A stretch of DNA of 64,000 nucleotides from Ferrimicrobium acidiphilum DSM 19497 (GTDB lineage Bacteria > Actinomycetota > Acidimicrobiia > Acidimicrobiales > Acidimicrobiaceae): assembly GCF_000949255.1 (NCBI RefSeq), contig NZ_JXUW01000005.1:90203-154202 (forward strand). The letters are read 5' to 3'. A program made the position numbers and the translations under genes. Below are positions 39,585-48,484 of the stretch, one piece after another (positions within the stretch are counted from its first letter, which is position 1; every line of letters starts with the position of its first letter). The notes beneath the pieces were generated by a model that was not told the origin of the DNA, did not search any database, and saw only the letters and a list, made by a program, of their open reading frames with translations.

Positions 39585-39916
39585 TGCAATTTGTCGTAGA
39601 TGCGCAGCTTCCACCCGCTCTGGCTCGTTGGATCACCTGTCAAGGTTATGACGCACTACACTTGATCGATCTTGGCATGCTGGGAGCCAAGGATCAAGAG
39701 ATCTGGGCCCTCGGGCGCCACGAAGGTTCGATCATTGTTAGCAAAGATAGCGACTTCGCCGCGCTAAGCCTTTCCGACAACCAGGGCCCGCCTGTCCTAT
39801 GGCTGCGTTTGGCCAATTGCCGCACCCCAGAACTGATAAGGATCCTCACCCCACTCTGGCCGTTAGCCATTGATCGACTAACAGATGGCGAAAAACTCGT
39901 GGAGCTTAGAGGGTGA
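39584..39916 (+). CDS. DUF5615 PIN-like toxin candidate
   Basis: A 110-residue protein. The pattern FVVDAQLPPALARWI near the N-terminus, GAKDQEIWALGRHEGSIIVSKDSDF and the acidic residues D7, D56 and D58 fit the PIN-like DUF5615 family, presumed RNases. It is translationally coupled to the DUF433 gene. Toxin function is inferred from the family pairing only. Confidence 0.85.
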   Translation: MQFVVDAQLPPALARWITCQGYDALHLIDLGMLGAKDQEIWALGRHEGSIIVSKDSDFAALSLSDNQGPPVLWLRLANCRTPELIRILTPLWPLAIDRLTDGEKLVELRG

Positions 39917-40107
39917 CGGCGACTCAGTAGGTCACTACCCGACCGTCGGGCCTTAACGGATCTGCAGTCGGGCCGTCAGCGTAGCAAGCCGTGCCTCGCG
40001 TCCACATACCTCCGGTGCTTTGTCTGGCTGTCAGTAATAAAGCTAAAAGGCGGCCTATCGGGACAAAAGTACTAGCTGCACACCTGCGAAAACTAACACT
40101 CCAGCAA

Positions 40108-40206
40108 CTATTGGCCCCTTTTCCCACTGTAAACTCGGAGTTTACATGCATCGTGCTGAATCACGACGTGTCCATCTCCTACAAACAAATCCGCTAGCTT
40201 TGAAAT
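40108..40206 (-). pseudogene. Tyrosine integrase relic 2 (extreme N-terminus)
   Basis: About 32 codons (…SKLADLFVGDGHVVIQ, CKLRVYSGK) align with the first residues of the intact integrase (MKLEESMAGSMRLVAQ, LELRVFVGR) and then stop. The upstream sequence with paired GTTGGG motifs is also conserved. A later part is missing entirely. It stands just left of the second tRNA-Val fragment, the same layout as relic 1. Confidence 0.65.
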
Positions 40207-40210
40207 CCTT

Positions 40211-40229
40211 GTTGGGTTTTCTGTTGGGA
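40211..40229. other. Candidate integrase arm sites beside relic 2
   Basis: GTTGGGT (40211) and GTTGGGA (40223) are spaced 12 bp, in the 5' flank of integrase relic 2, equivalent to 59591/59603. Confidence 0.5.
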
Positions 40230-40265
40230 TTTTATGCAATCGTGTCGACGGAATACCCTTTGACC

Positions 40266-40314
40266 TGGTGGGCGCTAAGGGACTCGTACCCCCGACCTGC
40301 TGGTTGTAAGCCAG
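40266..40314 (-). other. tRNA-Val(UAC) 3' fragment, second attachment site
   Basis: The same 3' tRNA half as at 38948-38994, with small differences, one of them in the T loop (TACGAG in place of TTCGAG). It is followed by element-end copy 2. It is not a complete tRNA. Confidence 0.8.
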
Positions 40315-40457
40315 CACGAAGTTGTCCGAGCCAGTAGTCATAGTGTCCGAGTACGTCCCACTTTTACAGCTCATCGAAGTCTTTAGCAAGGGCGGTGAGA
40401 CAGCCTCGGACTGGACGGTACGTTCTCGGACACAATTGTTGGGTGAAAAGTTGGGTG
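40315..40457. repeat. Conserved integrative-element end, copy 2
   Basis: Shares the ~140-bp block with copies 1 and 3. TGTCCGAG, GTACGTCCCA, CTCGGACTGG, CTCGGACACAATT and the GTTGGGT pair (40438 and 40450, 12 bp apart) are all present. It starts the third tandem element of the tRNA-Val array. Confidence 0.85.
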
Positions 40458-40615
40458 GATAGAAACTCAACGTGAATCTGGCCCGACGATGCGCATAATC
40501 CTTGGACAGGCGCCGAAGATCTGGTTGCATGAGCCGCGACGGTCAAGCTTTCCTGGTCCGTCAAGGGTGAGAATCCCTGATGCGCAGATAAGGCCAAGAA
40601 TCGACTGAGTTCGGA

Positions 40616-40891
40616 TCAGGTCCTATATGCATCACTTCGATGTCGAATAGCAGTGACGATGACGATACCTTGATCTTCGTCGATGAGGTACAGAACCCGA
40701 TAAGAGCCTCGTCTCGCCGACCATACAAGGTCAATTGGTGGTCGGAGCGGCTTTCCTACCTTTCTTGGCTCATTGACCAGAACCTCAGTAAGGAAAACAA
40801 AGATAGCCGCCCCAATCTTGGGTGGCAATGATTCCGTGAGCATTCGAGCCGCCGGAGCAACAACCTCTAACCGATACCTTCTCTCGGTCAA
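40616..40891 (-). CDS. relE: RelE/ParE family toxin
   Basis: A 91-residue RelE-fold protein: a basic start (MTERRYRLEV), a helical hairpin, GKPLRPPIDLVWSARRGSYRVLYLIDEDQGIVIVTAIRHRSDAY with the strand pattern and the terminal R-H-R-x-x-x-Y of the family. RelE toxins cut mRNA on the ribosome. It overlaps the upstream antitoxin gene by 4 bp. Confidence 0.9.
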   Translation of the reverse strand: MTERRYRLEVVAPAARMLTESLPPKIGAAIFVFLTEVLVNEPRKVGKPLRPPIDLVWSARRGSYRVLYLIDEDQGIVIVTAIRHRSDAYRT

Positions 40892-41178
40892 TCAGGTTGA
40901 CGCAGTCTGTTCGATTGACGCATCATTTGCGCAAGCTCGTCAGCGTCTACGACATCACCAGCTTCAACGGCTCGTATCCCCTCGGCATGGGATCGTAGCA
41001 ACTCGGCATCCGAGAGGACTGCGATTGTCTCACACAAGGCGTCGTAGTCATCCGCTCCAAGCAGCACTGCGACACGATGGCCCTTGCGAGTGATCTCAAA
41101 GCGTTCGTGCGTGTTTTCCGCCTCTGTGACGAGTTTCGAGAGTTGAGCACGAGCATCAGCTAATGGTAGCGTAGACAT
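40888..41178 (-). CDS. Phd/YefM family antitoxin
   Basis: A 96-residue protein with the Phd/YefM DNA-binding N-terminus: MSTLPLADARAQLSKLV, then ERFEITRKGHRVAVLLGADDYDAL. The rest is an acidic, flexible neutralising tail. It lies upstream of relE with ATGA overlap; the pair probably autoregulates. Confidence 0.9.
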   Translation of the reverse strand: MSTLPLADARAQLSKLVTEAENTHERFEITRKGHRVAVLLGADDYDALCETIAVLSDAELLRSHAEGIRAVEAGDVVDADELAQMMRQSNRLRQPD

Positions 41179-41348
41179 GTACGTAATTCTAGCGAACGAC
41201 TATGTCGAACTATCGAAGCAGGGACTGGACCTATGATTTCTATGGTCGGCAAATCGTGAATCATCCCTAGCCGTACGGCACGTGGAGGATTTCTCGCGCC
41301 AGATTGACGTGATAGACTTACCAAGCTACACAATTGTATACTATAGGC

Positions 41349-41588
41349 ATGAGTACCACGATTAGGGTCAGCAAAGAGACTAGAAATCGGTTCGCGCGTC
41401 TCGCCGCCTCTACTGGCCGCCCCATGACTGTTCTTCTTGACGAGGCGGCCGATGCCCTGGAACGACGAGTTTTCTTCTCGCAACTGACAAACAGATACTC
41501 GGAGCTTCGCGATGACCCCGAAGCATGGTCTGAGGTCCAGGAGGAGCGCACCATTGAAGGTATCGCGCTACACGATCAATCTAAATGA
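41349..41588 (+). CDS. RHH-type antitoxin of a MazEF-like pair
   Basis: About 79 residues from ATG 41349; a slightly earlier start at 41334 is possible. The N-terminus STTIRVSKETRNRFARLAASTGRPMTVLLDEAADALER fits a ribbon-helix-helix DNA-binding domain. It overlaps the following toxin gene by 4 bp. No ribosome binding site was strong enough to settle the start. Confidence 0.8.
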   Translation: MSTTIRVSKETRNRFARLAASTGRPMTVLLDEAADALERRVFFSQLTNRYSELRDDPEAWSEVQEERTIEGIALHDQSK

Positions 41589-41923
41589 GCGCGCTTAGAG
41601 GCGAAGTCTGGCTGATCGACTTCGGAGATCCTATAGGAAGAGAACAGGCAGGGCGACGTCCTGCCGTTGTGATCTCAGCTGACGCACTTAATGAAAGTCG
41701 GGCAGGCGTGATCATCGTTGTTCCTACTACTACACGATACCGGGGCCTCCCTTCACATATCGAACTAGACCCCGCAAGTTCAGGTCTTAGCGAAATTAGC
41801 TATGCTAAATGCGAAGACGTCAAATCGATTTCAGAAGAACGCCAGATCGCACGTCTTGGCTTGATAGGTCAGGAGCCTCTATTCGAGATCGGCCGGGTGC
41901 TAAGGCTCCTGTTCGATATCTGA
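41585..41923 (+). CDS. mazF: MazF/PemK family toxin
   Basis: A 112-residue protein with the MazF pattern: RGEVWLIDFGDPIGREQAGRRPAVVIS at the N-terminus, the VPTT strand, and SYAKCEDVKSISEERQ. The family cleaves single-stranded mRNA. It is coupled to the RHH antitoxin gene. Confidence 0.9.
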   Translation: MSALRGEVWLIDFGDPIGREQAGRRPAVVISADALNESRAGVIIVVPTTTRYRGLPSHIELDPASSGLSEISYAKCEDVKSISEERQIARLGLIGQEPLFEIGRVLRLLFDI

Positions 41924-42087
41924 CCCCAGGAGGCGGTAGTGCCTCTCCGGCAAGCGTGCAGTTGTGGTATCCGCTACCGTGAATTTGATGGTCCGCCCCA
42001 ATATATTGTTGCGTGGGCGCTGACAGATGCTAGACGAATAGGTGAGGAGGATCAATAGACATAACACAACTTCTACAACCACAGCTA

Positions 42088-42339
42088 TTGACAGCGATTA
42101 TGCTTCTCCTAATTCTGGTAGCCGTCGTGCTCTTTGCGAATAGATCATCCGATGGTCCTGACTCAGGCGAATTAACAGACGAGGAGATCGCTATCATCGT
42201 GAACCAGAAAGGTACATGTGTAGATGTGGGCCAAGCATCTGATTCCCCTCGACCGAACACAAGCCGCAGTGGAGTTTTCTGTACCCGCAAGTATCGAGCT
42301 CGGAAGAAAGAGGGAATCCGTAACATCCATATTCAATAA
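42088..42339 (+). CDS. Small putative membrane-anchored protein (uncertain)
   Basis: A TTG-started frame of 83 codons: a hydrophobic N-terminal segment (IMLLLILVAVVLFA) then a polar part with two cysteines. Overlapping downstream frames (42224-42529) could be its frameshifted continuation. No family was recognised. It may be a degraded gene. Confidence 0.3.
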   Translation: MTAIMLLLILVAVVLFANRSSDGPDSGELTDEEIAIIVNQKGTCVDVGQASDSPRPNTSRSGVFCTRKYRARKKEGIRNIHIQ

Positions 42340-42494
42340 TTCCTCCCTATACATCGCAGATCCAAAGCACGCCCAAGTATCACTCTGTGGAGATCACCGA
42401 CTCCACGTACCATCACAGTCAACTTCAGCGCCACTACTCCGAGAGCAATATAACTGCGTGTTTGCTCCGCCATCCACTGCGTCCTGCGGAAATA

Positions 42495-42758
42495 CTAGGC
42501 GGTGGCTCCCTTTTGGCTCAACCTACTAACCGACACCGACTTGGAATTCCTCAATCGGTATCCGGCATAAAGTGAAAGAACCCGTTCAACTGGAATATGT
42601 TGTAGTATTGGATGGCCACCTTCTAACGCCTTTATGCAGGCGAAAGCACTTTCAATCTCATATGGAACCTCTTCTCGGATTACCCGACATCCGATGGCTC
42701 GGTGAATATCTCGATCCCAGAGCTCCTGGTAATGTCGAACCGTCGTTGGGCTTAGGGC
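42495..42758 (-). pseudogene. Tyrosine integrase relic 3, cut by the ISAzo13-type element
   Basis: On the minus strand, 88 codons are open from the IS edge. The first part reads LSPTTVRHYQELWDRDIHRA-IGCRVI and matches LSPSTTRRYESLWKVQIKDS-IGRRRI of the intact integrase (SAM-like domain, about residues 95-118). The IS terminal repeat begins exactly where the homology is cut. No catalytic domain follows. The orientation fits the right-hand integrase of the element that begins at 40315. Confidence 0.7.
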
Positions 42759-44079
42759 TCACCAATAAATAAGTCAAGCAAATAGCTCTCCGCCTGATAG
42801 CCTTGAGGTATGGCAATCAATGCGGCAACTTTGGAAGCGGTAGGTCGGCGGATCGAGTCGTTGTGGCCCCAGTTGAACGAGCGACAGCGGCGGGCGTTAT
42901 TGGGTGTCGAAGCTCGAGAGCTGGGTTGGGGTGGAGTTTCGGCGGTGGCCCGGGTGGCGGGGGTGGCTCGCTCGACGGTGACAACTGCGGTAGCGGAGTT
43001 GGAGCGCTCCGATGTTCTGGAGCCAGGGCGGTCGCGTCGTTCCGGGGGTGGTCGCAAGTCGACGACGGTTGCGGACCCCGGGCTGGCAGCAGCACTGGAC
43101 GCGCTTGTAGACCCGGCGACTCGGGGTGATCCGATGTCACCACTGCGATGGACTGCCAAATCCACGCTCAGCCTTGCCGAGGCGCTGAGTGCATCGGGGC
43201 ACCCGGTGTCGGATCAGACGGTGGCTGCTCTGTTGCGTGATGCTGGCTACAGCTTGCAGGCGAACGCCAAAGTGAGAGAGGGCCGTCAGCACCCTGACCG
43301 TGACGCCCAGTTCCGTCACATCCACGGATACGGGTAGGCGATTCCTAAGGGCGAAGGATCCCATGGTCAGTGTCGATGCGAAGAAGAAGGAGCTCGTCGG
43401 AGCCGAGCCGGGCTACAAGAACGGCGGGCGGGAGTGGGAACCCAAAGATGGTCCGGTGCGAGTGGGGACCCATGACTTCCCAGACCCGGCAGTTCCCTAC
43501 GGGGTCTATGACGTAGGGGCGAACACTGGTTGGGTATCGGTTGGTTCCGATGGTGATACTGCTGCATTCGCGGTGGAGACTCTGCGCCGCTGGTGGTTCG
43601 GTGTTGGCAAGGTGCGCTATCCCAAGTCCAAGAGGCTGCTCGTCTGCGCGGATGCAGGAGGCTCCAACGGCTACCGGCTGAGGCTGAGGCTGCGGAAACG
43701 TGAACTCGCCCAACTTGCTACCGAGACCGGCCTGTCGATCACCGTGTGCCACTTCCCGCCGGGTACCTCCAAGTGGAACCGTATTGAGCACCGGCTGTTC
43801 GCCCATATCACGATGAACTGGCGGGGAAGGCCGCTAACGAGTCACGAGGTGGTGATCGAGCTGATTGGAGCGACAACTACACGAGCCGGCCTGACGGTGC
43901 ATGCAGAGGCAGACACCAACAGCTACCCTCGCAAGATCAAGATCAGCGACGCTGAGATGGCGATGGTCACCCGCCAGATCAAACCCTACGCGTTCCACGG
44001 CGAATGGAACTACACCATCCGACCCGCCAAGCAGACTACAACCGTGTAACTAACTTGATGGAGTTATTTATTGGTGCGT
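42757..44079 (+). mobile_element. ISAzo13-type insertion sequence
   Basis: A ~1.32-kb unit bounded by inverted repeats: CACCAATAAATAA at 42760-42772 and its complement at 44064-44076, with further partial matches outward. It encloses one transposase gene (frameshifted). No clear target-site duplication was found. Its left end cuts an integrase relic. Confidence 0.85.
42810..44049 (+). pseudogene. ISAzo13-type transposase, frameshifted
   Basis: The first frame (42810-43337) gives the N-terminal helix-turn-helix part (GGVSAVARVAGVARSTV) through RWTAKSTLSLAEAL to DAQFRHI. The second frame (usable from 43300 to 44049) gives SVDAKKKELVG, HDFPDPAVPYGVYDVGANTGWVSVG, VCADAGGSNGYRLR and CHFPPGTSKWNRIEHRLFAH, the family's DDE domain. 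The frames join near 43320-43340, where an intact gene would continue. No slippery run is present at the join, so this looks inactivating rather than programmed. Confidence 0.85.
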
Positions 44080-44150
44080 CCTTACTCGCTGATGTTATCA
44101 GCGAAAGCGGCTACGCCAGGAGGTTCAAGAGATGAGACCAACCGTCAGGT

Positions 44151-45143
44151 TTAGGGTTCGCTACGCTGAATACAGGCCATAGTTCCAGCTGATAGGTCGG
44201 CAGTGGTAGTGGCTTCGAGGATTTCGGTGAGGCTGGCATCCTCGTTAGGATGCCAGCTGACCCAACGATCATTCGTTCGGGACTCTGGATCGCAGAAGAA
44301 GGCGTAGGCGCCAAGATCCCGAGCACGATACTCGCCAAGGAGCCATAGCGACGAGAGTCTTTCTTGGGTGCCTGGGATCAGTGGGAGTTGGGGAAGCTCA
44401 TCAGCGATGTCGCGGCCGTGGGGCTCCTCGTCACTCAAGTAAAGATGGAGTGGCTGGAGCCCTGACATGGATGGTTCTGGTGGTCCCAAACAGAGCCAGG
44501 TGAGCTGATTCACCTTCTTCTGGTAGGTCGGCCAGCCGTCAAAGACCAGACTGAGGATTAAGTCGGGGGGTTCTTCGAGATAGAGCTTGAGAACACGACT
44601 CTGCACCCCTTCAGGCAAGTATCCGTTAGCCCCACCGGGACTTTGGTACACCCCATGCGATTGATGATCCTGGGGCTGTATCGGGATATCGCCCCAGTAC
44701 GGGAATCCGAACTCATCCTGGGCCGCGACACCCGATGCCCGTAGAATCTCTCGACCTGCACGAAGATGGGCCACGGTAGTGTAGGAGATGAAGGCAAGAC
44801 ACCAAGTACTCGGGACATGACCAGTTGATCCTGGATCAACAAAAACATGCGTCGTATCCTCTGGGTTAAGGGGAACAGGGTTGTCGAGCATGAACGTTGA
44901 AAAGAAGCCGACATCATAGACAGCGAAGCTACGGGTAAATCCCCCAAAGAGCGCCAGTTTCAAAGTGCATGCGATGTCCTCGTAGTAGCCCTCGTTCCCC
45001 TGGTATAGCACCTCTGCGGTGTGAACTTTGCTGGACCGGAAAGTGCAGGGCTCCCTATGGCCAATAAAATGAGATGGTGGTGTTCCACTCCAGGGCATCA
45101 GAGAGCTCCATTCTATAGAGATGTATTGACCCAAGAGGGACAA
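44151..45143 (-). CDS. Hypothetical protein, 330 residues
   Basis: A long open frame with normal amino-acid composition, rich in Trp, Pro and acidic residues. It has no signal peptide or membrane segment and no motif I recognise. It lies between the ISAzo13-type element and a stretch of broken frames. Cargo of the island; function unknown. Confidence 0.55.
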   Translation of the reverse strand: MSLLGQYISIEWSSLMPWSGTPPSHFIGHREPCTFRSSKVHTAEVLYQGNEGYYEDIACTLKLALFGGFTRSFAVYDVGFFSTFMLDNPVPLNPEDTTHVFVDPGSTGHVPSTWCLAFISYTTVAHLRAGREILRASGVAAQDEFGFPYWGDIPIQPQDHQSHGVYQSPGGANGYLPEGVQSRVLKLYLEEPPDLILSLVFDGWPTYQKKVNQLTWLCLGPPEPSMSGLQPLHLYLSDEEPHGRDIADELPQLPLIPGTQERLSSLWLLGEYRARDLGAYAFFCDPESRTNDRWVSWHPNEDASLTEILEATTTADLSAGTMACIQRSEP

Positions 45144-46566
45144 TCTGGATAGTAGTACTTGGTCGGATTCGTCGGATAGTCGGGCCCAACGGAGTACGCC
45201 GTAATTACGCCTACTGGACCTGTATTGCGCATCGAGTAGTTACCAACGTTGTCCTTCATCGAAGTTACGATACGCACCTGGAGATTCTCATCACCGTTAG
45301 CATCCCTAGCTATGAGACCCAGACCAACTTTGGTCGTCAGTCATATCCAGACAAGCAAGCCGTTTACTGCGATGTGGGCACACAAATCGGGACGCTCCGG
45401 TTGGAAATGGCAGTTTTCATCGCACATCCACTGAATCCAGGAATCACGTGTCTCCTCGGTTGCGATTACCTCGCAACACATTCATTCACCGGATCCACCT
45501 ATTCTCGCAATGGCACCAGCGCCTCAATCCACTCGTGCGGTCCGTTGAAGGCAGGGATGGGTAGTTCGCGCCATGCGGGAACGCTGTACTCGCGTGGATC
45601 TCAATCTCATCGACATGAGCAAGTAGCCACGCTTCGCAATCGTTTAGGCATCGCCTATTGAACTGCACGACCTCGACGATCACGTTGATGGGTTTCTCAT
45701 CCACCGTAGCGAAGCTATCGTGTCGCCGACCGATGTCATCACCCTTGCTCACGGGCGAGAAACCCTGGATTTGGCTAAAGATCTCAGCAACATCCCCGTG
45801 AAACCGTTGCCAACCGGGATTTATCCAAGTTACACGCGCACATCTCCTAATCTTGTCCAGGCGAGATCTCGACGCGGAACCCCAGGGTTCTCGTGAGATA
45901 ATCCAGCACACGGCCGCGGTCACCCGGTAGCGAGTCGAGAATAGCGTGCATTTGGGCAACTTCTAGCGCACCAGCTCCACTCACCACTGTTCTCATGCAA
46001 CTAAGCACTCCCTGACACAACAGCCATGATCGTGGTACCATTGGTGCGCCACTCGATCCTGATCAATTAGCGTTCCGCATTCGATACAGCTCAATTTCAT
46101 TGTCTCCTTCTCTACTTTCCCTATTCATCGGGACCGCAAGAGATATATGCACCTGGTTTGCTGCCGCCCACTTTCAAAATCCACTTGTACATACTTGGGT
46201 AGAGCAACTGAACTGGAGCGCATATGGACGCGGAACAGGATCGGTAAAATCCATCAGGGTCCACTTTGGGGAAAGAAGCCGCCCATTGGCGGTTACTCTG
46301 CACACCTAGCACCCTATCGCGATGCAATGAACAGCTCATGTGCCGTACGCCCCTTGTGAGAGGGGGCGAGTCCTTGAACATTGCTACGGACCAGTCACCC
46401 ACTCAGATATTCATTCACTAAACAGCGCTTTCCGTTATCAGAATTCGGATAGGGGTCAAAAGTCAATGACGGACCTACAATGATGTCCTAAATCGAAAAG
46501 GTTCAAAGATTCTGTGGCCTTCTTGCACAACTTGCGGAACGCATTTGCTAATCTAGGCTTCAGCGA
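45144..46566. other. 1.4 kb with no intact gene; one degraded reading frame
   Basis: On the minus strand two overlapping frames (45847-46041, ending LDYLTRTLGFRVEISPGQD, and 45486-45959, with WINPGWQRFHGDVAEIFSQI and INVIVEVVQFN) look like pieces of one gene joined near 45850 by a frameshift. The family is unknown. The rest shows only short frames. The 17 bp ATTCACCGGATCCACCT near 45483 also occur near 37768, upstream of the permease. Confidence 0.35.
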
Positions 46567-46584
46567 GTGAGTAGGGGGCGGGCC

Positions 46585-47523
46585 ATGGACATACGCAGAG
46601 TCGGGCGACGGATAACCTTTGGCCTTGTCATCCAGGCGATCGCAATCGTCGCGCTCATGATTGTCACTACTGGTCCAGCGTTTGCAGCCAAGCCAAGCCG
46701 TGGCGGTGGGTCAGGTTCGACCACTACCGGGTTCGACCTTTCTTACCCTCAGTGCGGAAGTAGCTTCCCGTCGACCACGGCATTCGGTATCGTCGGGGTA
46801 AACGGGGGCCTGGCGAACGACCTCAACCCGTGCCTCGGGCCGTCGTCGTCCTACTCCCAGAGCGAGCTGTATTGGGCAGTCGCGACCTCAATCGGTGGAA
46901 CGGCTCAACCAAAGGCGTCGCTTTACGTGAACACTGCTGACCCCGGAAACGTTTACAACGGAACACCGATCACGGACTGGCCAACGACTGGAACGACGCC
47001 ATACGGATCATGCACGACGACGACCGTCACAACAACTAACGGTACTTACTACGTTGGTGAGAATTCCCAAGCGTGCGCCTGGCAGTACGGCTATAACAAG
47101 GCAACCCAGGATGCCGCATGGCTCACCAGCGCTGCCAATGCGATCGACGGCCAAAATCCTCCGACTATCGTGCCAACCTCACCGGGAAGCTACCCGTGGT
47201 GGTTGGACGTAGAGACTGCGAACACGTGGCAGAGCGACACAACAGGACAGGCAATGAACGTTGCCGATCTGCAAGGCATGGTCGCTGCGCTGAAGGTCGT
47301 TGGTGTCGCGGCAGTAGGGGCCTACTCGACGTCGTCTCAGTGGAACGCTATTACTGGAGGTACGACTTCTGCTTCGGGGTCCCTGTGGCAAATTCCTAAC
47401 TGGATTCCAGGAGCCCGAACCCTCCGCGGCGCGATATCGAACTGCAAACAGACGTCGTTTACCGGAGGCACTGTTTCCGTCACACAATGGGTTTCACGTC
47501 TAGACGGTGACTACTCCTGCTGA
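46585..47523 (+). CDS. Secreted GH25/DUF1906-like protein
   Basis: About 312 residues from ATG 46585, preceded by a GGGGGCGGG stretch; a GTG at 46567 is also possible. A signal peptide (hydrophobic VIQAIAIVALMIVTTG, then AFA before AKPSRGG) implies export. The mature part begins GFDLSYPQCG and later has PWWLDVETANTWQ and VVGVAAVGAYSTSSQW. This D...DxE layout resembles glycoside hydrolase 25-like (lysozyme-like) barrels. Six cysteines suggest disulfides. Catalysis is not proven. It is cargo of the island and has no partner gene. Confidence 0.6.
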   Translation: MDIRRVGRRITFGLVIQAIAIVALMIVTTGPAFAAKPSRGGGSGSTTTGFDLSYPQCGSSFPSTTAFGIVGVNGGLANDLNPCLGPSSSYSQSELYWAVATSIGGTAQPKASLYVNTADPGNVYNGTPITDWPTTGTTPYGSCTTTTVTTTNGTYYVGENSQACAWQYGYNKATQDAAWLTSAANAIDGQNPPTIVPTSPGSYPWWLDVETANTWQSDTTGQAMNVADLQGMVAALKVVGVAAVGAYSTSSQWNAITGGTTSASGSLWQIPNWIPGARTLRGAISNCKQTSFTGGTVSVTQWVSRLDGDYSC

Positions 47524-47711
47524 AGAGTTACTATACGTAAAATTTGGTGTCAGGGAGACATCTAAGATTTTCGTCCTCGGTTGTCACGATATGCCGATAT
47601 CGGATCCTATTGCGACAGGCCGAGGACTCGTTGTGTATACCCGTGTAGAACACGAAAAGCGATTGGTGTTGGCTATTGGGCGTTGTGCGTCCGCTCTGTT
47701 TCATACTTTGT

Positions 47712-47755
47712 TCTGCATATCCAGCGCATGACGACGGTGACCCGCAGGTGTCGTA
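47712..47755 (-). repeat. Dispersed repeat, copy matching the IS1634 junction
   Basis: The complement of this stretch (CTACGACACCTG to GGATATGCAG) is nearly identical to 26718-26760, with about five differences over 43 bp. It has no transposase beside it, so the repeat is not simply part of that IS gene. Confidence 0.7.
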
Positions 47756-47779
47756 GCGACACCCCGTAATGGCGGTATG

Positions 47780-48000
47780 GTGCGTCCTGAAAACTGGATC
47801 ATCCCAGCGGGTGAGAGTCCCGCATGGGTAAAGGCAGGAAAGCCCGGTAGCAGACCCTGGTTCGTCGAGAGGCGGTGGGCTGAGCAAGGTGTAAAAAGCC
47901 TCTTTGGGAGGAGCAAGCGTGTGGGTCGTAGGTCCACTTGGTCCGAGTCCTACAGCCTCCCCATATTTACAATGGTGGAGCAAAGCCGTTCGTATCACGG
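47780..48000 (+). ncRNA. Possible 5' fragment of a group II intron
   Basis: The stretch starts GTGCGTCCTG (group II 5' consensus GTGYG). Next come a GCGGGTGAGAGTCCCGC hairpin and AAAGGCAGGAAAGCC, an arrangement I recall from domain I of bacterial IIC-type introns (GGGTGAGAGTCCCG then GAAGGCAG). No reverse transcriptase frame and no domain V were found downstream, so it would be a remnant. The right limit is arbitrary. Confidence 0.35.
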
Positions 48001-48484
48001 CGAAGGTGGCATTCGTGCACATTTCGGTCAATTGGGACACCGAGTTTGTAGCTTGAAGGTAGTGAGATTCCCGAAGCGATCAGCGAGACAGGCCGCCGTC
48101 TTGGAACAGTTGTGGGTCAGGACTGAAACTACTTCTTCGCCTGCTGGGAGTTCGGTAAGTTCCGACTCAGCCTTGCTCCCCGACTTAATGGCCTTCGTTC
48201 TAGCAGCTTGTCCTTTTGTGCCAGCGAAAGCTATATCGCCGCGGGCCAACGTTCATTCCGAGGCCGAAGGCTATCAGTGCTAGTGCAAATGCCGGCAGTC
48301 CTGTACTAAGAGTTCCCGTCAACACGCCACCAATTCCGGTAAAGACCAGGCCCACCGCTGTTGCAGTTGCTCATCCTAGTACTCCAGTCCGAGCAGATGC
48401 TAGCATGCAGACCGCACCAACTGCAATCTCCGCCAACGGAAAGACCACAGCCTACTGCTCCCATTAAGATCAAGGAACTCTCGT

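Larger units (their letters stand above)
47524..48484. other. 960 bp without a supported protein gene
   Basis: Holds a copy of a dispersed repeat (47712-47755) and a group II intron-like 5' segment (47780 onward). Open frames here (for example 47777-48283) read through these features and have no family resemblance. Confidence 0.5.

Noticed and set aside
40108..40530. Minus-strand ORF of 140 codons
   Set aside because: Its first part reads through the conserved element end and the tRNA fragment; only the last ~32 codons are integrase-like.
37768..45499. The 17 bp ATTCACCGGATCCACCT shared by 37768 and 45483
   Set aside because: Two short matches with no common context; too little to call a repeat family.
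47777..48283. Plus-strand ORF of 168 codons
   Set aside because: It reads through the intron-like segment and has low-complexity, family-less sequence.
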